In this document: piece by piece, positions 43,751 through 53,602 of the stretch
Numbering within the stretch: position 1 is the stretch's first letter
Layout: the number at the start of each line of letters is the position of its first letter
NCBI RefSeq assembly: GCF_002967715.1
Contig: NZ_PUIA01000069.1
Span: 310,001-374,000, forward strand
DNA length: 64,000 nt
Origin: Blastopirellula marina
GTDB taxonomy: Bacteria; Planctomycetota; Planctomycetia; Pirellulales; Pirellulaceae
Reading direction: 5' to 3'
Made by a program: the position numbers and the translations under genes
Notes under the pieces: generated by a model
The model's input: the letters and a program-made list of their open reading frames with translations, nothing else
What the model was told of the DNA's origin: nothing
Databases searched by the model: none

Positions 43751-45316
43751 TTAGTCGTGCGACGTTTGCAGAATCTCTTCGGTGCGGCTGCCAGGCTTGG
43801 TGCCGAACACCAACTGGTCGTACAGCACCAACGCATGAAGCGCATGTCCCTTGGGACCGATGCTCCAATCGTGCTTCGGATTCTGCTCCATGATCGTGGT
43901 AATGTAGTTCACAGCCCGCACGATTTCAGGAGAGGTCAGCTCTTCCTTCGGCAGGGAGAAGATCAGGAACTCCAGGATATGGCCAGAGGTCTGCAGCCGA
44001 CGGTCGATGTCGCGGTCCATGCCGCGTCCCTCGAACCAATTGGTGCTGAAGCTGCCGTCCCGGTTTTGAATCTGAAACGAATGCTGGTGGTAGGCGCTGA
44101 GATACTCTTCGGCCTTGGCCCAGGCACCATCCATGGGCAAACCGGCCTTCTTACGGCTGGCAACGGCAAACGCAATGCCGGTCAAACGGTGCGTACCACC
44201 ACACGCCGCCCCTACAACCTTCTGGGTGATTTCTTCCTTGAGCAGCCGTTCCATGTTCCACTCTTGGCCATCCCGCGCGGTCCAGGTCGCATCTGCTGGC
44301 AGATAGTATGAAAGGGAAATCAGCTTGAAAGTCAGTTCCGACTTCGGCTGGCAGGTTTCCTTCTCGAATTCGATCAGGTCGGCCACGGTGAACGACTGGC
44401 CGTCGACTTGAATCTCGTACGAAGCTGGAACATAGCTCTGGGCGAGCATGGCCAGGAACTGGCCGTGATGCCCTTGGACACGCGGCCCTTGTCTGGCCTC
44501 GAGCTTGCCGTTGTTGATTTCAAACAGACGATGTCCGCGGCAGGGCTTGTTCCAGCAAATCCACCCAATGGTGCTCACTGGCTGGCGATACTGGGGCGTG
44601 CGAATCAATGCATCGACACCCCATGGCAGAAAGCCGTGCATCGTCTCCCACACATCATGCTTCGTCGCGTCGGAAAGTTGGGTGCGATAATAGTAGTTGA
44701 GCACCCGAGCAATGCGTGGTTGCAGGGCTCGAACTTCCGGCGAAAGAGGCTTCTCGATTTCAGGTTCTTCATCGGTAATCGATTCCGGAGCCTCGGTTTT
44801 CTTCTTGCCAGCTTCCTCTTCGTCCTTAATCGGACGAGCATCTTTGTCCTGCATCAACGGAGCGGGCTGCTGCGCCGCAGCTTCCTCCAACTTCGCGGGC
44901 TCTGCTTCCTTCTTTTCCGGCTCAAGCGAATCGGCAGGTATATCCATCGTCTTGGATGGGTCCGACTTTGATTCAGCAGTCTGCCCTTTCTGCTCACTCT
45001 TCGCTACTGGTGCATCCTTTGCAGAAGCACCACTATCAGCAGACTCGCCAGTCTTCTCTTCTTTTCCAGCAGTTGGAACCGCCGCTTCTTTTGGTTCTTC
45101 TGTGGGAGGTGCCGGCTTGAAGGGATCGTTTTTCTCTTGCGGGACAGCCGCAATACGGATCATCGGTTTATCGATCGAAAGCTCCGTCGCAGAGCCATCC
45201 GCATGATTCAATATCGGAGCCACGACCACCTCTTGAGCGAACGTCGTGGTGATCGAGAGCGTTGTCGTACCCCAGAACGCGATGGCGCCGAGGAGGTTTA
45301 CATTCCGTCTTAGCAT
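43751..45316 (-). CDS. Secreted protein with acidic linker and alpha/alpha-toroid-like domain
   Basis: A 521-residue protein. It begins with a signal peptide (LLGAIAFWGTTTLSITTTFA), followed by about 150 low-complexity residues rich in Glu, Lys, Pro and Ser. From about residue 190 a globular helical domain follows, with regular motifs HGFLPWGVDALI, WICWNKPCRGHRLFE and ACGGTHRLTGIAFA. The repeated helices and late NWFEGRGMD recall the alpha/alpha barrel of terpenoid cyclases and prenyltransferases, but catalytic residues are not visible. Planctomycete-specific in appearance. Function is unknown. Confidence 0.65.
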   Translation of the reverse strand: MLRRNVNLLGAIAFWGTTTLSITTTFAQEVVVAPILNHADGSATELSIDKPMIRIAAVPQEKNDPFKPAPPTEEPKEAAVPTAGKEEKTGESADSGASAKDAPVAKSEQKGQTAESKSDPSKTMDIPADSLEPEKKEAEPAKLEEAAAQQPAPLMQDKDARPIKDEEEAGKKKTEAPESITDEEPEIEKPLSPEVRALQPRIARVLNYYYRTQLSDATKHDVWETMHGFLPWGVDALIRTPQYRQPVSTIGWICWNKPCRGHRLFEINNGKLEARQGPRVQGHHGQFLAMLAQSYVPASYEIQVDGQSFTVADLIEFEKETCQPKSELTFKLISLSYYLPADATWTARDGQEWNMERLLKEEITQKVVGAACGGTHRLTGIAFAVASRKKAGLPMDGAWAKAEEYLSAYHQHSFQIQNRDGSFSTNWFEGRGMDRDIDRRLQTSGHILEFLIFSLPKEELTSPEIVRAVNYITTIMEQNPKHDWSIGPKGHALHALVLYDQLVFGTKPGSRTEEILQTSHD

Positions 45317-45689
45317 GCGTCTTCGTCTTTAGTTCTTAGGCAGCCTGGTGGATGGGATTTTAGGCTGCGAGAGAGTCATCGAACAGTTCAAACCGAAACG
45401 TGGGGCAAAATGCAGGAGGTGTTGTGGATTCTCGCACAAGCGGCCGAGCAAGATAAAACACCGCGTTGTCGTTGCGAGGCTCATGCATCTTCGTTTCTGG
45501 CTTCAGTTATACGGCACGTTACGCTAATAGCAAACGGCATCCGCGGTGGCTCAACTGAAATGAAACCCATGCCATTCCCCGTTTTTGCGCCCCCATCAAC
45601 ACTGGTCAATTGGCGCAAGATGGGAATCCGTAACCGCGTCACTTTTTCTAAAGTTCGTGCTTATCGGTTATTCGTATCGCGCCGGACAA
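45317..45689. other. Intergenic region
   Basis: About 370 bases between two minus-strand genes; nothing recognisable. An open frame of 163 codons on the plus strand runs across it and into the HEAT-repeat gene, but lacks a ribosome-binding site and domain signals. Confidence 0.5.
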
Positions 45690-46391
45690 CTACCGGAAAA
45701 AGCTGGGCACAATCTGATCGGCAATTGAAAATGGTGGAGGCTCGGGATTACCACCCATCGCAAATTCTCGCCACTTGGCCGTATCGCCTTGGTAGTCGAC
45801 ATTGCTGGTTTTGCGGAGTGATTCGATTGCGGCAAAACGCATCGCTGGATCGCGTGCATCCAGCGCCGGGACGAGGGCCTCCTTCGCATTGGGTGTCTTA
45901 AATTGCCCCAGCGCAGTAGCCGCGGCGATCCGGACATCGTAGTCCCGGTCGCGAATCAGCACGTCTGCCAGTGTTTCGACCGCTTCCGGGTTCTTCGATT
46001 CACCCAGCGCCACCACCGCCTCGCGGCGAACGAATTCGTCCGTATCGAAGATCGACGACTTGATCGCCGCAAAGGACTCTGGCGTATTCAATTTGGCTAA
46101 GCTACGCAGCATATGAACGCGAATCACTTCGTTCTCTTCTTCCGGAAGCGCCTTGGCGATCTTGGCGGCTTCTTCCGCTCGGCGCTCTGGCGACAAGCTA
46201 CGGGCACTCGCAGCTAAACTGTCCAACGCTTCAATTCGCTGAACCGGGGTTGGGCCATACTTGGCGATGTCGGCTGGATCTTCATTATCCCACCAAATGA
46301 TCGGGTCGATGATCGCACCGTTCGAGGCACATCCGGTCAGCCCCAGAAGAAGGGCTATTAGGATTCCGCAAAGCGGGGACTTCTGGTCCAT
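45690..46391 (-). CDS. HEAT-repeat lipoprotein
   Basis: A 233-residue protein. A signal (GILIALLLGLTGC) ends in a lipobox with Cys near residue 21. The body carries about three to four PBS-lyase HEAT-like repeats (FVRREAVVALGES, VRIAAATALGQF, MRFAAIESLRKT), which form a superhelical scaffold for protein contacts. It would be an envelope-anchored adaptor. No partner can be named; divergent from the gene at 46771. Confidence 0.85.
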   Translation of the reverse strand: MDQKSPLCGILIALLLGLTGCASNGAIIDPIIWWDNEDPADIAKYGPTPVQRIEALDSLAASARSLSPERRAEEAAKIAKALPEEENEVIRVHMLRSLAKLNTPESFAAIKSSIFDTDEFVRREAVVALGESKNPEAVETLADVLIRDRDYDVRIAAATALGQFKTPNAKEALVPALDARDPAMRFAAIESLRKTSNVDYQGDTAKWREFAMGGNPEPPPFSIADQIVPSFFR

Positions 46392-46770
46392 GAATTTTGT
46401 CCAACTGGCCTAGGATTAAAGACTTTTTGCGACGTAAGCGGGCAGACGCTACCAAAATGATCGACCCCGTTCCAGGCGAATTCCCACTCATTTTTTATGT
46501 CTACGATCTACCCCTTAAAAAGTTCCAGAGATTGTTTCCCAGAACACCAAAAACCTGATATGGTAACGGCTTAGCGTGATCTTGCGGGCCACCGTATGCA
46601 TCGTTGTCAGCCGATGGATTCCAAGATTCCGCGTTTGCCAGCGAAACACAGGCGGAGATTTCAATCCAACTTGTGTGGACTTTGCAACCAATCATGACAA
46701 CTCATCGCACAATAAACAGAGACCCAGGTTTGGTTGTCTCTTGTTCTTTACCCCCATTGGGAGGCCTCCG
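46392..46770. other. Divergent intergenic region
   Basis: About 380 bases, AT-richer than the genes on both sides, between a lipoprotein gene and the gene at 46771. No gene or clear repeat was seen; promoters for both sides are expected. The end carries GGGAGG 6 bases before GTG 46771, within the palindrome GGAGGCCTCC. Confidence 0.45.
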
Positions 46771-47301
46771 GTGATCGATCCTCAACAACATGCCAAGAAT
46801 CGAGGGCTCGTCGAGTCGATACTCCAGTACATCCCTGGTTTTTCCGGCTACCTGGCTCGTGAATATCGCCGCGAGAGCGACAGCATGACCCGGAACTTTC
46901 TGGCCGACAAACTACAGAAGTCGAAGAAAGGGCTCGACGAATACGGCAACACGCTGGTTGGTCTTGGTGCCATCGACCAACTGCCGATGCTCGAACGCCT
47001 TCGCAGTCGGCTAGATCTGGCTATCAATCGCTTGAAGTCTCAGATGCCAGGCTACAGCGGATTCTTCGACTTCGTTCAAGTTGACGAAGAACTGCTGACC
47101 GACCTATACGAACACGATCTGGCCCTTGTCCAACAAGTTGACACGCTGGCCAACGATATCCAGAACCTGGGCACCTCGCAGTTGACGCCAGCTCAGGTGG
47201 TACCAGAGATCACCGCCAAGATCGACGGCCTACTGGGCAAAATCGACCACCGCGAGCACATGCTCAAAGGGGTCGCCGCCGGCGGCGATGCTCCGCAGTA
47301 A
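46771..47301 (+). CDS. Helical protein of unknown function, upstream of SPFH gene
   Basis: A 176-residue protein from GTG 46771; GGGAGG stands 6 bases upstream. A longer open frame to the left is not coding-like. It is mostly helical (FLADKLQKSKKGLDEYGNTL; DLYEHDLALVQQVDTLANDI) and lacks signal or membrane segments. No known family was recognised. It lies 102 bases before the SPFH gene on the same strand. Pairing of SPFH proteins with helical PspA-like partners is known, but this protein is not recognisably PspA. Confidence 0.6.
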   Translation: MIDPQQHAKNRGLVESILQYIPGFSGYLAREYRRESDSMTRNFLADKLQKSKKGLDEYGNTLVGLGAIDQLPMLERLRSRLDLAINRLKSQMPGYSGFFDFVQVDEELLTDLYEHDLALVQQVDTLANDIQNLGTSQLTPAQVVPEITAKIDGLLGKIDHREHMLKGVAAGGDAPQ

Positions 47302-47320
47302 CTTCGCAAACCGACAAAAC

Positions 47321-47350
47321 GGGTGCCACGCCCTAGTCTTCTTGGGCGTG
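47321..47350. repeat. Copy of type A palindromic repeat
   Basis: GGGTGCCACGCCCTAGTCTT followed by CTTGGGCGTG is one unit of the repeat seen at 17521. It sits between the helical protein and SPFH genes. Confidence 0.65.
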
Positions 47351-47403
47351 CTTTCCCTCAAACATCTCATCGCAAATTAACGACCTAGAAAGAGAGAACC
47401 CTG

Positions 47404-48828
47404 ATGAGCCTGCAACTGGAAGTCATTCAGTTTTTCGATAACTCGAATCGCTCCATCGTGCATCGCATGCCGCCTGAGGGCTCGGCCGCCATCAAGTATG
47501 GTGCCCAACTGATAGTGCAGCAGAATCAGGAAGCCGTCTTCTTCATGGACGGCAAGGCGATGGATTCGTTCGGTCCTGGGCGTTATACGCTCCAGACGCA
47601 GAACATCCCGCTGATTACCAGCATTCTCACCATGCCGTGGGAAAAGTCTCCGTTTCAGGCGTCGGTCTATTACTTCGGCAAACAGACCTTCCTCGACCAG
47701 AAATGGGGGACCCGGCAACCGATCACGATCCGCGATCGTGACTTCGGCATGATTCGCCTGCGGAGCTTCGGGAAGTTCTCGTTCCGCGTGGTCGATGCCC
47801 CGCTGATGCTCAACACGATCGTCGGCACCCAGGGCAAGTACACCACCGACGAAGTCAGCGGCTACCTGAAAGACCTGATCGTTTCGCGTCTGACCGATCT
47901 GCTTGGTACGTCGCAGATCAGCATGTTGGACTTGCCGAGCAAGTTTGACGAGATCGCTGCCGGTACACGAATTAAAGTCGCCGACGACTTCGCCAAATAC
48001 GGGCTCGAACTGGTCGACTTCTTCATCAACGCGATCACCCCTCCGGAAGAAGTGCAAAAGGCGATCGACGCTCGCAGCAGCATGGGCGCGATCGGCGATC
48101 TGCGTGCATTCACCATGTACCAGGCCGCCAACAGCATGAGCAAGATGGCCGAGAACAGTGGAGAAGGGGGTGGCGCTGGCCCTGGTGCGATGCAAATGGG
48201 GATGGGTGCCGGTTTCGGCATGATGATGCCAGGCATGATGCACGCTGCGATGCAAGGCTATCAACAGCCAGGTGCACCACCGATGGGCGGCCCCGGCACA
48301 CAGCCCATGGGCGCACCAACGGGTTCTAACCCTGGCCCGGCACCAGCCGCAGCGGCCATGGGGGGAGCGATGAGCTTCGACGACCTACACGGCAGCGCTG
48401 GAGCGGCACCGACACCAAAATTCAGTGCGAAGGACATCATCAAAGCCGTCGCCCAGACCAGCAACTGGCCTCTGACCGAAAACAGCGAAAGCGACTGGAC
48501 CATCAACGTTCCTGTCAGCTCGCTTCGCAAACAAAATGTGCACGTCACGTTCGGCCAGAAAGATGACGACGGCAACGAACTGGTCGTCTACCACAGCCTG
48601 TGCGGCCCGGCCAACGAACGCAACGCAATGGCCTTGCTACGCTACAACACGAAGATGATCCACGGAGCGTTCGCCGTCGAAAAGGGAGAAGCAGGCGAAG
48701 TCATCACCGTCCGCGCTAACCAACTGGCCGACGCCGTCGACCAACTGGAAGTCACCAAAACCATCACCGCAATCGCCTGGCAGGCGGATAAGGTGGAGGA
48801 GAAGATTTTGGGGACGGATAATTACTAG
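47404..48828 (+). CDS. SPFH/band-7 protein with Gly/Met-rich linker and C-terminal domain
   Basis: A 474-residue protein with no transmembrane segment. Residues about 1-240 are an SPFH domain of the YdjI (virion core protein) type: [50 protein letters not shown]. Residues 250-345 form a Met/Gly/Pro-rich linker. Residues about 350-474 look like a small alpha/beta domain of the YbjN/type-III-chaperone-like kind. SPFH proteins oligomerise at membranes; this one may recruit a client through the extra domain. The helical gene upstream is a candidate partner. Confidence 0.8.
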   Translation: MSLQLEVIQFFDNSNRSIVHRMPPEGSAAIKYGAQLIVQQNQEAVFFMDGKAMDSFGPGRYTLQTQNIPLITSILTMPWEKSPFQASVYYFGKQTFLDQKWGTRQPITIRDRDFGMIRLRSFGKFSFRVVDAPLMLNTIVGTQGKYTTDEVSGYLKDLIVSRLTDLLGTSQISMLDLPSKFDEIAAGTRIKVADDFAKYGLELVDFFINAITPPEEVQKAIDARSSMGAIGDLRAFTMYQAANSMSKMAENSGEGGGAGPGAMQMGMGAGFGMMMPGMMHAAMQGYQQPGAPPMGGPGTQPMGAPTGSNPGPAPAAAAMGGAMSFDDLHGSAGAAPTPKFSAKDIIKAVAQTSNWPLTENSESDWTINVPVSSLRKQNVHVTFGQKDDDGNELVVYHSLCGPANERNAMALLRYNTKMIHGAFAVEKGEAGEVITVRANQLADAVDQLEVTKTITAIAWQADKVEEKILGTDNY

Positions 48829-48992
48829 ACCGGCGTTTTTGCTGCAAGATGATGTACTGTCGTCGGCCTGAGGCCGTTTGTAGATATAAGTCGCACAACT
48901 AGGCCCCGAAGACCATTGCCACAACCCCTCTATAGGTGTAGCATGATACGGCCATTTCGACTTAGTGCCAACTTGTATCGGAAATACGTTGC

Positions 48993-49628
48993 ATGCTGCG
49001 AGAGGCTCTGATTCAAACGAACGTTCTTCCCATCATTTCGCTTCTTATGCTTGTGGTTTTGATGGCAATTCCTCAGGTCGCGAACTCAGAAGAGCTAAGC
49101 GATGCTGACCTTTTCGCCGCTGTAAACAAGCAAACCAACACCTTCTCACGGGTCCGAAAGCTTTATGTCTTTCCGCCTGGCAGGAACAAGCGGATTACAT
49201 TTGTTCGAACCGATACACACAAGCTGTACATCATTGATACGGCTGAGGATTTGGTCTTCTATGTTTCCGCTGGCATTGGAATTCCAGAAAAAGCAAAACG
49301 CAAAATGGACGCCTATCGCGCGGAGTTCGCTCACGTGGTAAAGAGCACCGTACAGGATGCCGTTCGCAATCATGACGACAAGATGCGTGCCAAGGTCGTT
49401 GAAATATTTACTCCCAAAGTCGCCAATATCCAGCCTAAAACAATTTCGGACCCACCTCCGCCAACACTCGATTCGTACCACATTAGCTACGCCGCTCTTA
49501 AGGGAAAGCACAACTTTCCCAGCGACTTACCGCTCACGGCAAAAGTAATTGTGGGAGACAACACCTACAGCCTAAAAACGACGCTTCAATACTACAGCTT
49601 GCCAAACATGCGTGTGATTACCAATTAG
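48993..49628 (+). CDS. Secreted protein of unknown function
   Basis: A 211-residue protein with a signal segment (VLPIISLLMLVVLMAIPQV). The rest shows no known domain. It contains KRITFVRTDTHKLYIIDTAE and a basic helix (FAHVVKSTVQDAVRNHDDKM). Its base composition is richer in A and T than its neighbours, which might indicate lateral origin, but this is a visual impression. It is monocistronic. Confidence 0.5.
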   Translation: MLREALIQTNVLPIISLLMLVVLMAIPQVANSEELSDADLFAAVNKQTNTFSRVRKLYVFPPGRNKRITFVRTDTHKLYIIDTAEDLVFYVSAGIGIPEKAKRKMDAYRAEFAHVVKSTVQDAVRNHDDKMRAKVVEIFTPKVANIQPKTISDPPPPTLDSYHISYAALKGKHNFPSDLPLTAKVIVGDNTYSLKTTLQYYSLPNMRVITN

Positions 49629-49910
49629 ATTAAGACAGGGAATCCACTAATCCCCCTACACTCACCAAAACACCAACATGCCCACTGCAGCTTTCACCAC
49701 TTCTAGGTAAACAACTTACACAAATGATACGCCTGTGCGGTCTTATCAAGCACGGCGGGGTTACCAGTTGTTCAAAACAGGTAATCTATAACGGAAACGG
49801 TACGAGAAAACCCGTTTTGACCTCTGATTTCCGATAAGTATTGTATTGAGCCAAATGCAGCATGCGGTGGCATTTCGAACCATACTTTAGGGAAATTAGG
49901 GCGGGCAGTC

Positions 49911-50945
49911 ATGCGATTTACTGAGGGAATCACGGCGGCCATTTTATTTACGGTCATCTCGTTGAGTGGTGCTGCTAGTTCGGCTAACGCTGGTGAGCTG
50001 TACGATCCTTGCGACCTGTCGTGTGCGACGACATGCTGTGGGGACGATTCCATCTGCGGGTGTTCGTCTTGCGGCGGTTGCTCCTCGTGTGGTGGATGTG
50101 GTGCAGGCATGCTCGATCTGCTACACCCCAGCGATCACTGCTTCGACGACTTCATCAGCCCGATGATCAACTTCGTGTTCTTCGAAGACCCTCGTACCGT
50201 CACCGAGCTTCGCCCGATCTTTGTCAATCACTGGGTACCCGGCACCATCGGCAACAACATTCCCGCCGGTGGAACCGTGCAGTTGTATGCCGCCCAATTC
50301 CGCGTAGCGCTGACCGACCGCCTGAGCGTGATTGCCACCAAAGACGGCTTTATCGTCGACAACACTGAAGGCGGGCTCGATGGCCTGCTAGACGACGGTT
50401 GGGCTGACGTCTCGGCCGGTCTGAAGTACAACCTGCTGCGTGATCCTTGCTCCGGCACCATCGTTTCGACCGGCTTCACCTACGAGCTTCCCGTGGGAAG
50501 CAGCGATGCTCTGCAAGCCCAGGGCGACGGCGAATTCCACCTGTTTCTGACTGGCGGTCAGCGTCTGTGGAATGGTGATGCCCACATCCTGTCGAGCGTT
50601 GGCTACCGTTTGCCGGTAGACTCGAGCCTGCAGACTTCGGCAATTCACTGGTCGAACCACTTCGACGTTCGATTGACCGACCGTGTTTACCTGTTCACCG
50701 AACTCGCCTGGTGGCATTGGACCGACGATGCTTCGCAAGGTGCCGCACTAGGTGTGGCAGGGCACGACCTGTTCAACTTGCGTGTTAACGACGTCGCCGG
50801 CAATAACCTGGTCACGCAGAACGTCGGTATGCGATACAAGCCAAACGGCCATCTTGAAACGGGCGTTGCCTACGAGTTCCCACTGACGGGCTTCGAAGAC
50901 ATTACCCAAAGCCGACTGACGGTCGACATGATCTTCCGCTACTAA
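49911..50945 (+). CDS. Outer-membrane barrel protein with Cys-rich N-terminus
   Basis: A 344-residue protein. A signal peptide (AAILFTVISLSGAASSANAG) is followed by a 30-residue stretch with 12 Cys in CxxC-like clusters (CCGDDSICGCSSCGGCSSCG). The remainder is an aromatic- and Gly-rich barrel-like series ending in Phe-Arg-Tyr, typical of outer-membrane beta-barrels. The Cys cluster may form disulfides or bind metal. It is conserved-looking but not further assignable. A strong terminator follows. Confidence 0.7.
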   Translation: MRFTEGITAAILFTVISLSGAASSANAGELYDPCDLSCATTCCGDDSICGCSSCGGCSSCGGCGAGMLDLLHPSDHCFDDFISPMINFVFFEDPRTVTELRPIFVNHWVPGTIGNNIPAGGTVQLYAAQFRVALTDRLSVIATKDGFIVDNTEGGLDGLLDDGWADVSAGLKYNLLRDPCSGTIVSTGFTYELPVGSSDALQAQGDGEFHLFLTGGQRLWNGDAHILSSVGYRLPVDSSLQTSAIHWSNHFDVRLTDRVYLFTELAWWHWTDDASQGAALGVAGHDLFNLRVNDVAGNNLVTQNVGMRYKPNGHLETGVAYEFPLTGFEDITQSRLTVDMIFRY

Positions 50946-50972
50946 AGCTTGAATCACTCCGATTCCGCCGCT

Positions 50973-51006
50973 AAAAGCCGCTTGAGTCATCAAGCGGCTT
51001 TTTTTA
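50973..51006 (+). terminator. Rho-independent terminator
   Basis: AAAAGCCGCTTGA and TCAAGCGGCTTTT form a perfect 13-base stem with a 4-base loop, followed by further T bases. It ends the Cys-rich outer-membrane gene. Confidence 0.95.
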
Positions 51007-51087
51007 CGCTTGGTCTGGCCGCGAACCTTCCCCCTGGGGCCGTTGTCATCGGGGTTGTTTCTCCGGCGTTTCCCTTGAGAATCGTGC

Positions 51088-52068
51088 ATGACCGACCAGC
51101 AGTTTCTGAGTGCATTTCTATCTTGCTCGCTTCCACCTGAAGAGTGGACGCATCGAGCGCACGTTAGGGTGGCCGTGTTGATCGCTTCCCGCAATCCGTG
51201 GGCAGATGCGGTCCGCGAGATTCGATCGCGGATTCAAGCCTACAACGCGGTAACCAATACGCCGGAAGAGCTTGAACGGGGTTATCACGAAACGATGACT
51301 CTGGCATTCATGAGATTGATCTACGCGGCATTCCTTCAGGACGGCTGTTTCTCGACGGCAGACGCCTTCATGGAACGTCATCCTGAACTCCTGGAAAAGA
51401 AGGTTCTCTTACAATATTATTCGCGCGAGCGGATCTTAACGTGGGACGCGAAACGGCGGTTCGTGTCTCCCGACATTCAGCCCCTTCCCAACTTCAAAGG
51501 CGAGACGATGCCTGAGCATCTTACGTTAGAGCAATTACACAGCGGCCTACCTCATATCCAACAATCACCGCGCGACGAAGGGGTACTGAAAGCGATCGTC
51601 ATTCGCCCCAAGACCGACGAGCGAAGCCAATTAGCCTACTGCGAACTGAGTCTTGAAGGAGGAGTACACGGCGACAACTGGGCATTGGGCTGTTGGAAAT
51701 CGCTGCCGGATGGATCGCCGCATCCGGACGTACAAATCGCGATCACCAATTCGCGAGCGATCGACCTGATTGCCGGGGACTCGGGACGATGGGCGTTGGC
51801 TGGCGATAATCTGTATGTCGACTTCGACCTGTCCGAAGAGAACTTACCGGCAGGGCAGCAACTGGCAATCGGCGAGGTAGTGCTGGAAGTCACCGAGATC
51901 CCACACAACGGCTGCCGGAAGTTCTCGGACCGTTTCGGAGGCGACGCGTTGAAGTTTGTGAACTCCTCGGTTGGCAAAGAGCTGCATTTGCGAGGCATTT
52001 ACGCCCGCGTGGTAAAGTCGGGTATCGTGCGCGTTGGTGATGAAATCCGGAAACTAACAGCCACTTAG
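51088..52068 (+). CDS. MOSC-domain protein with extra N-terminal domain
   Basis: A 326-residue protein. The N-terminal half (about 1-120) begins FLSAFLSCSLPPEEWTHRAH and is a small helical domain of the WTHxAHVRVA type, of unknown role. From about 155 to the end lies a MOSC domain: LEGGVHGDNWALG, VQIAITNSRAIDLIAG, and the sulfur/molybdenum-linked Cys in PHNGCRKFSDRFG near residue 275. MOSC proteins move sulfur to molybdenum cofactor or act in N-hydroxy reduction. The fusion is unusual. Confidence 0.8.
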   Translation: MTDQQFLSAFLSCSLPPEEWTHRAHVRVAVLIASRNPWADAVREIRSRIQAYNAVTNTPEELERGYHETMTLAFMRLIYAAFLQDGCFSTADAFMERHPELLEKKVLLQYYSRERILTWDAKRRFVSPDIQPLPNFKGETMPEHLTLEQLHSGLPHIQQSPRDEGVLKAIVIRPKTDERSQLAYCELSLEGGVHGDNWALGCWKSLPDGSPHPDVQIAITNSRAIDLIAGDSGRWALAGDNLYVDFDLSEENLPAGQQLAIGEVVLEVTEIPHNGCRKFSDRFGGDALKFVNSSVGKELHLRGIYARVVKSGIVRVGDEIRKLTAT

Positions 52069-52213
52069 GCGGGGTACCGGGCCCGAGATGCCGTGGAAAT
52101 ACCAGTTTCTTGGCATGTTTACCAGAATTTCCCGTAAGACGGCCAAGAAACAGACAAAGAATAGGTACAAACCAGTCCGAACCACTCCACCCTCCACCTC
52201 TTCTTCGATCCCC

Positions 52214-53569
52214 ATGAATCACCGCACACTGCTGATCCTTTGCCTGTTTACCTGCTTCGCTTCAATTACCGACGCCGCCGACCGCAAGCAGCCCAACATC
52301 ATTTACATCATGCTCGACGACGCCGGGTACAACGATTTCGGCGCGATGGGATCGAAGCATGTGCAAACGCCAGTCTTCGATCGCATGGCCGCCGAAGGGA
52401 TGCGATTCACCGATCACTACAGTGGATCGTGCGTATGCGCACCGACTCGCTGCGTATTAATGACCGGTCTGCACACGGGGCATTGCCGACGACGCGACAA
52501 CCAGGCAAGTGCCAATCGCAATAAAACCGACGAAAACGGTCTGGTCTTTCTACAGGATGAAGACCTCACCGTAGCCGAAGTGATGAAGCAAGCAGGCTAC
52601 GTGACCGGCGGGATCGGCAAGTGGGGCCTGGGCAACCCAGGCTTTGCCGGTTCGCCCGACAAGCAGGGATTCGATCACTTCCTGGGCTATCTCGATCAAA
52701 TGCACGCTCATTCGTATTACACCGACTGGCTCTGGAATGACGGCCAGCGGATGGAGACCAATAAGCGATACTCGCACTACATCTTCGAGGAAGACACTCT
52801 ACGATTCATTCGCGAAAACCAGGGCAAACCGTTCTTTCTTTACCTGCCGTACACCTTGCCGCACGGCAAGTACGAAATCCCTGCGGATGATCCGGCATAT
52901 CAGATCTACCAAGATAAGAATTGGCCCCAAGAGGTGAAGAATTACGCCGCGATGATCACCCGGGCCGACATGACCGTCGGAAAGATCCTGGACCTGCTGA
53001 AAGAACTCGACATCGACGACAACACCATCGTGTTCTACACCTCAGACAATGGCCCCAATCCGCCGTTTGTGAATCATCTTGAGTCCAACGCTCCGCTGAG
53101 CGGCATCAAACGCAGCTTAAAGGAAGGAGGCATTCGAGCAGCCATGACGGTTCGCTGGCCTGGCGTCGTGCCTGCTGGTGAGACGAGCGATTTCGTGTGG
53201 GACATGCGCGATGTCTTTCCGACAGCGTGCGATCTAGCTGGAACCGAGGCACCTTCCCATCTCGACGGAATCTCGGTGCTCCCGACGCTCAAAGGTGAAT
53301 CGCAAGCGGCACGCCCGCACATGTACTGGGAGTTCCCCTTTCGCTCGCAACAGGCCGTCCGGATGGGTAAGTGGAAAGGATACCGCGAAGGGACCGAGTC
53401 ACCACTGCAGTTGTTTGACCTGACCAGTGACCCTGCCGAGAAGCACAATGTCGCCGGCAAACACCCCAAGATCGTGGAGCAAATGGAGACGATCATGGCC
53501 CAGTCGCATGTTCCCAGCGAGTTTTGGCCGCTGGACTCTGGCAAGAAAAAAGGGAAAATGAAGCGGTAA
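52214..53569 (+). CDS. Secreted sulfatase (arylsulfatase family)
   Basis: A 451-residue enzyme. ATG 52214 (MNHRTLLILCLFTCFASITD) opens a signal peptide. Metal Asp residues are 35-36 (IMLDDAGYNDFG), the formylglycine Cys is 75 in CAPTRCVLMTG, and later FYTSDNGPNPP and GGIRAAMTVRWPG are typical. It would cleave sulfate esters outside the cytoplasm. It is the first gene of a co-directional set with an esterase (33 bases downstream) and a carboxypeptidase. Confidence 0.95.
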   Translation: MNHRTLLILCLFTCFASITDAADRKQPNIIYIMLDDAGYNDFGAMGSKHVQTPVFDRMAAEGMRFTDHYSGSCVCAPTRCVLMTGLHTGHCRRRDNQASANRNKTDENGLVFLQDEDLTVAEVMKQAGYVTGGIGKWGLGNPGFAGSPDKQGFDHFLGYLDQMHAHSYYTDWLWNDGQRMETNKRYSHYIFEEDTLRFIRENQGKPFFLYLPYTLPHGKYEIPADDPAYQIYQDKNWPQEVKNYAAMITRADMTVGKILDLLKELDIDDNTIVFYTSDNGPNPPFVNHLESNAPLSGIKRSLKEGGIRAAMTVRWPGVVPAGETSDFVWDMRDVFPTACDLAGTEAPSHLDGISVLPTLKGESQAARPHMYWEFPFRSQQAVRMGKWKGYREGTESPLQLFDLTSDPAEKHNVAGKHPKIVEQMETIMAQSHVPSEFWPLDSGKKKGKMKR

Positions 53570-53602
53570 CCTGCCGCCGCTCCTGCCCTAAGAAAGCCCG
53601 CC

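Noticed and set aside
45410-45901. Open frame of 163 codons on the plus strand
   Set aside because: It crosses into the HEAT-repeat gene on the opposite strand and shows no protein-like features.
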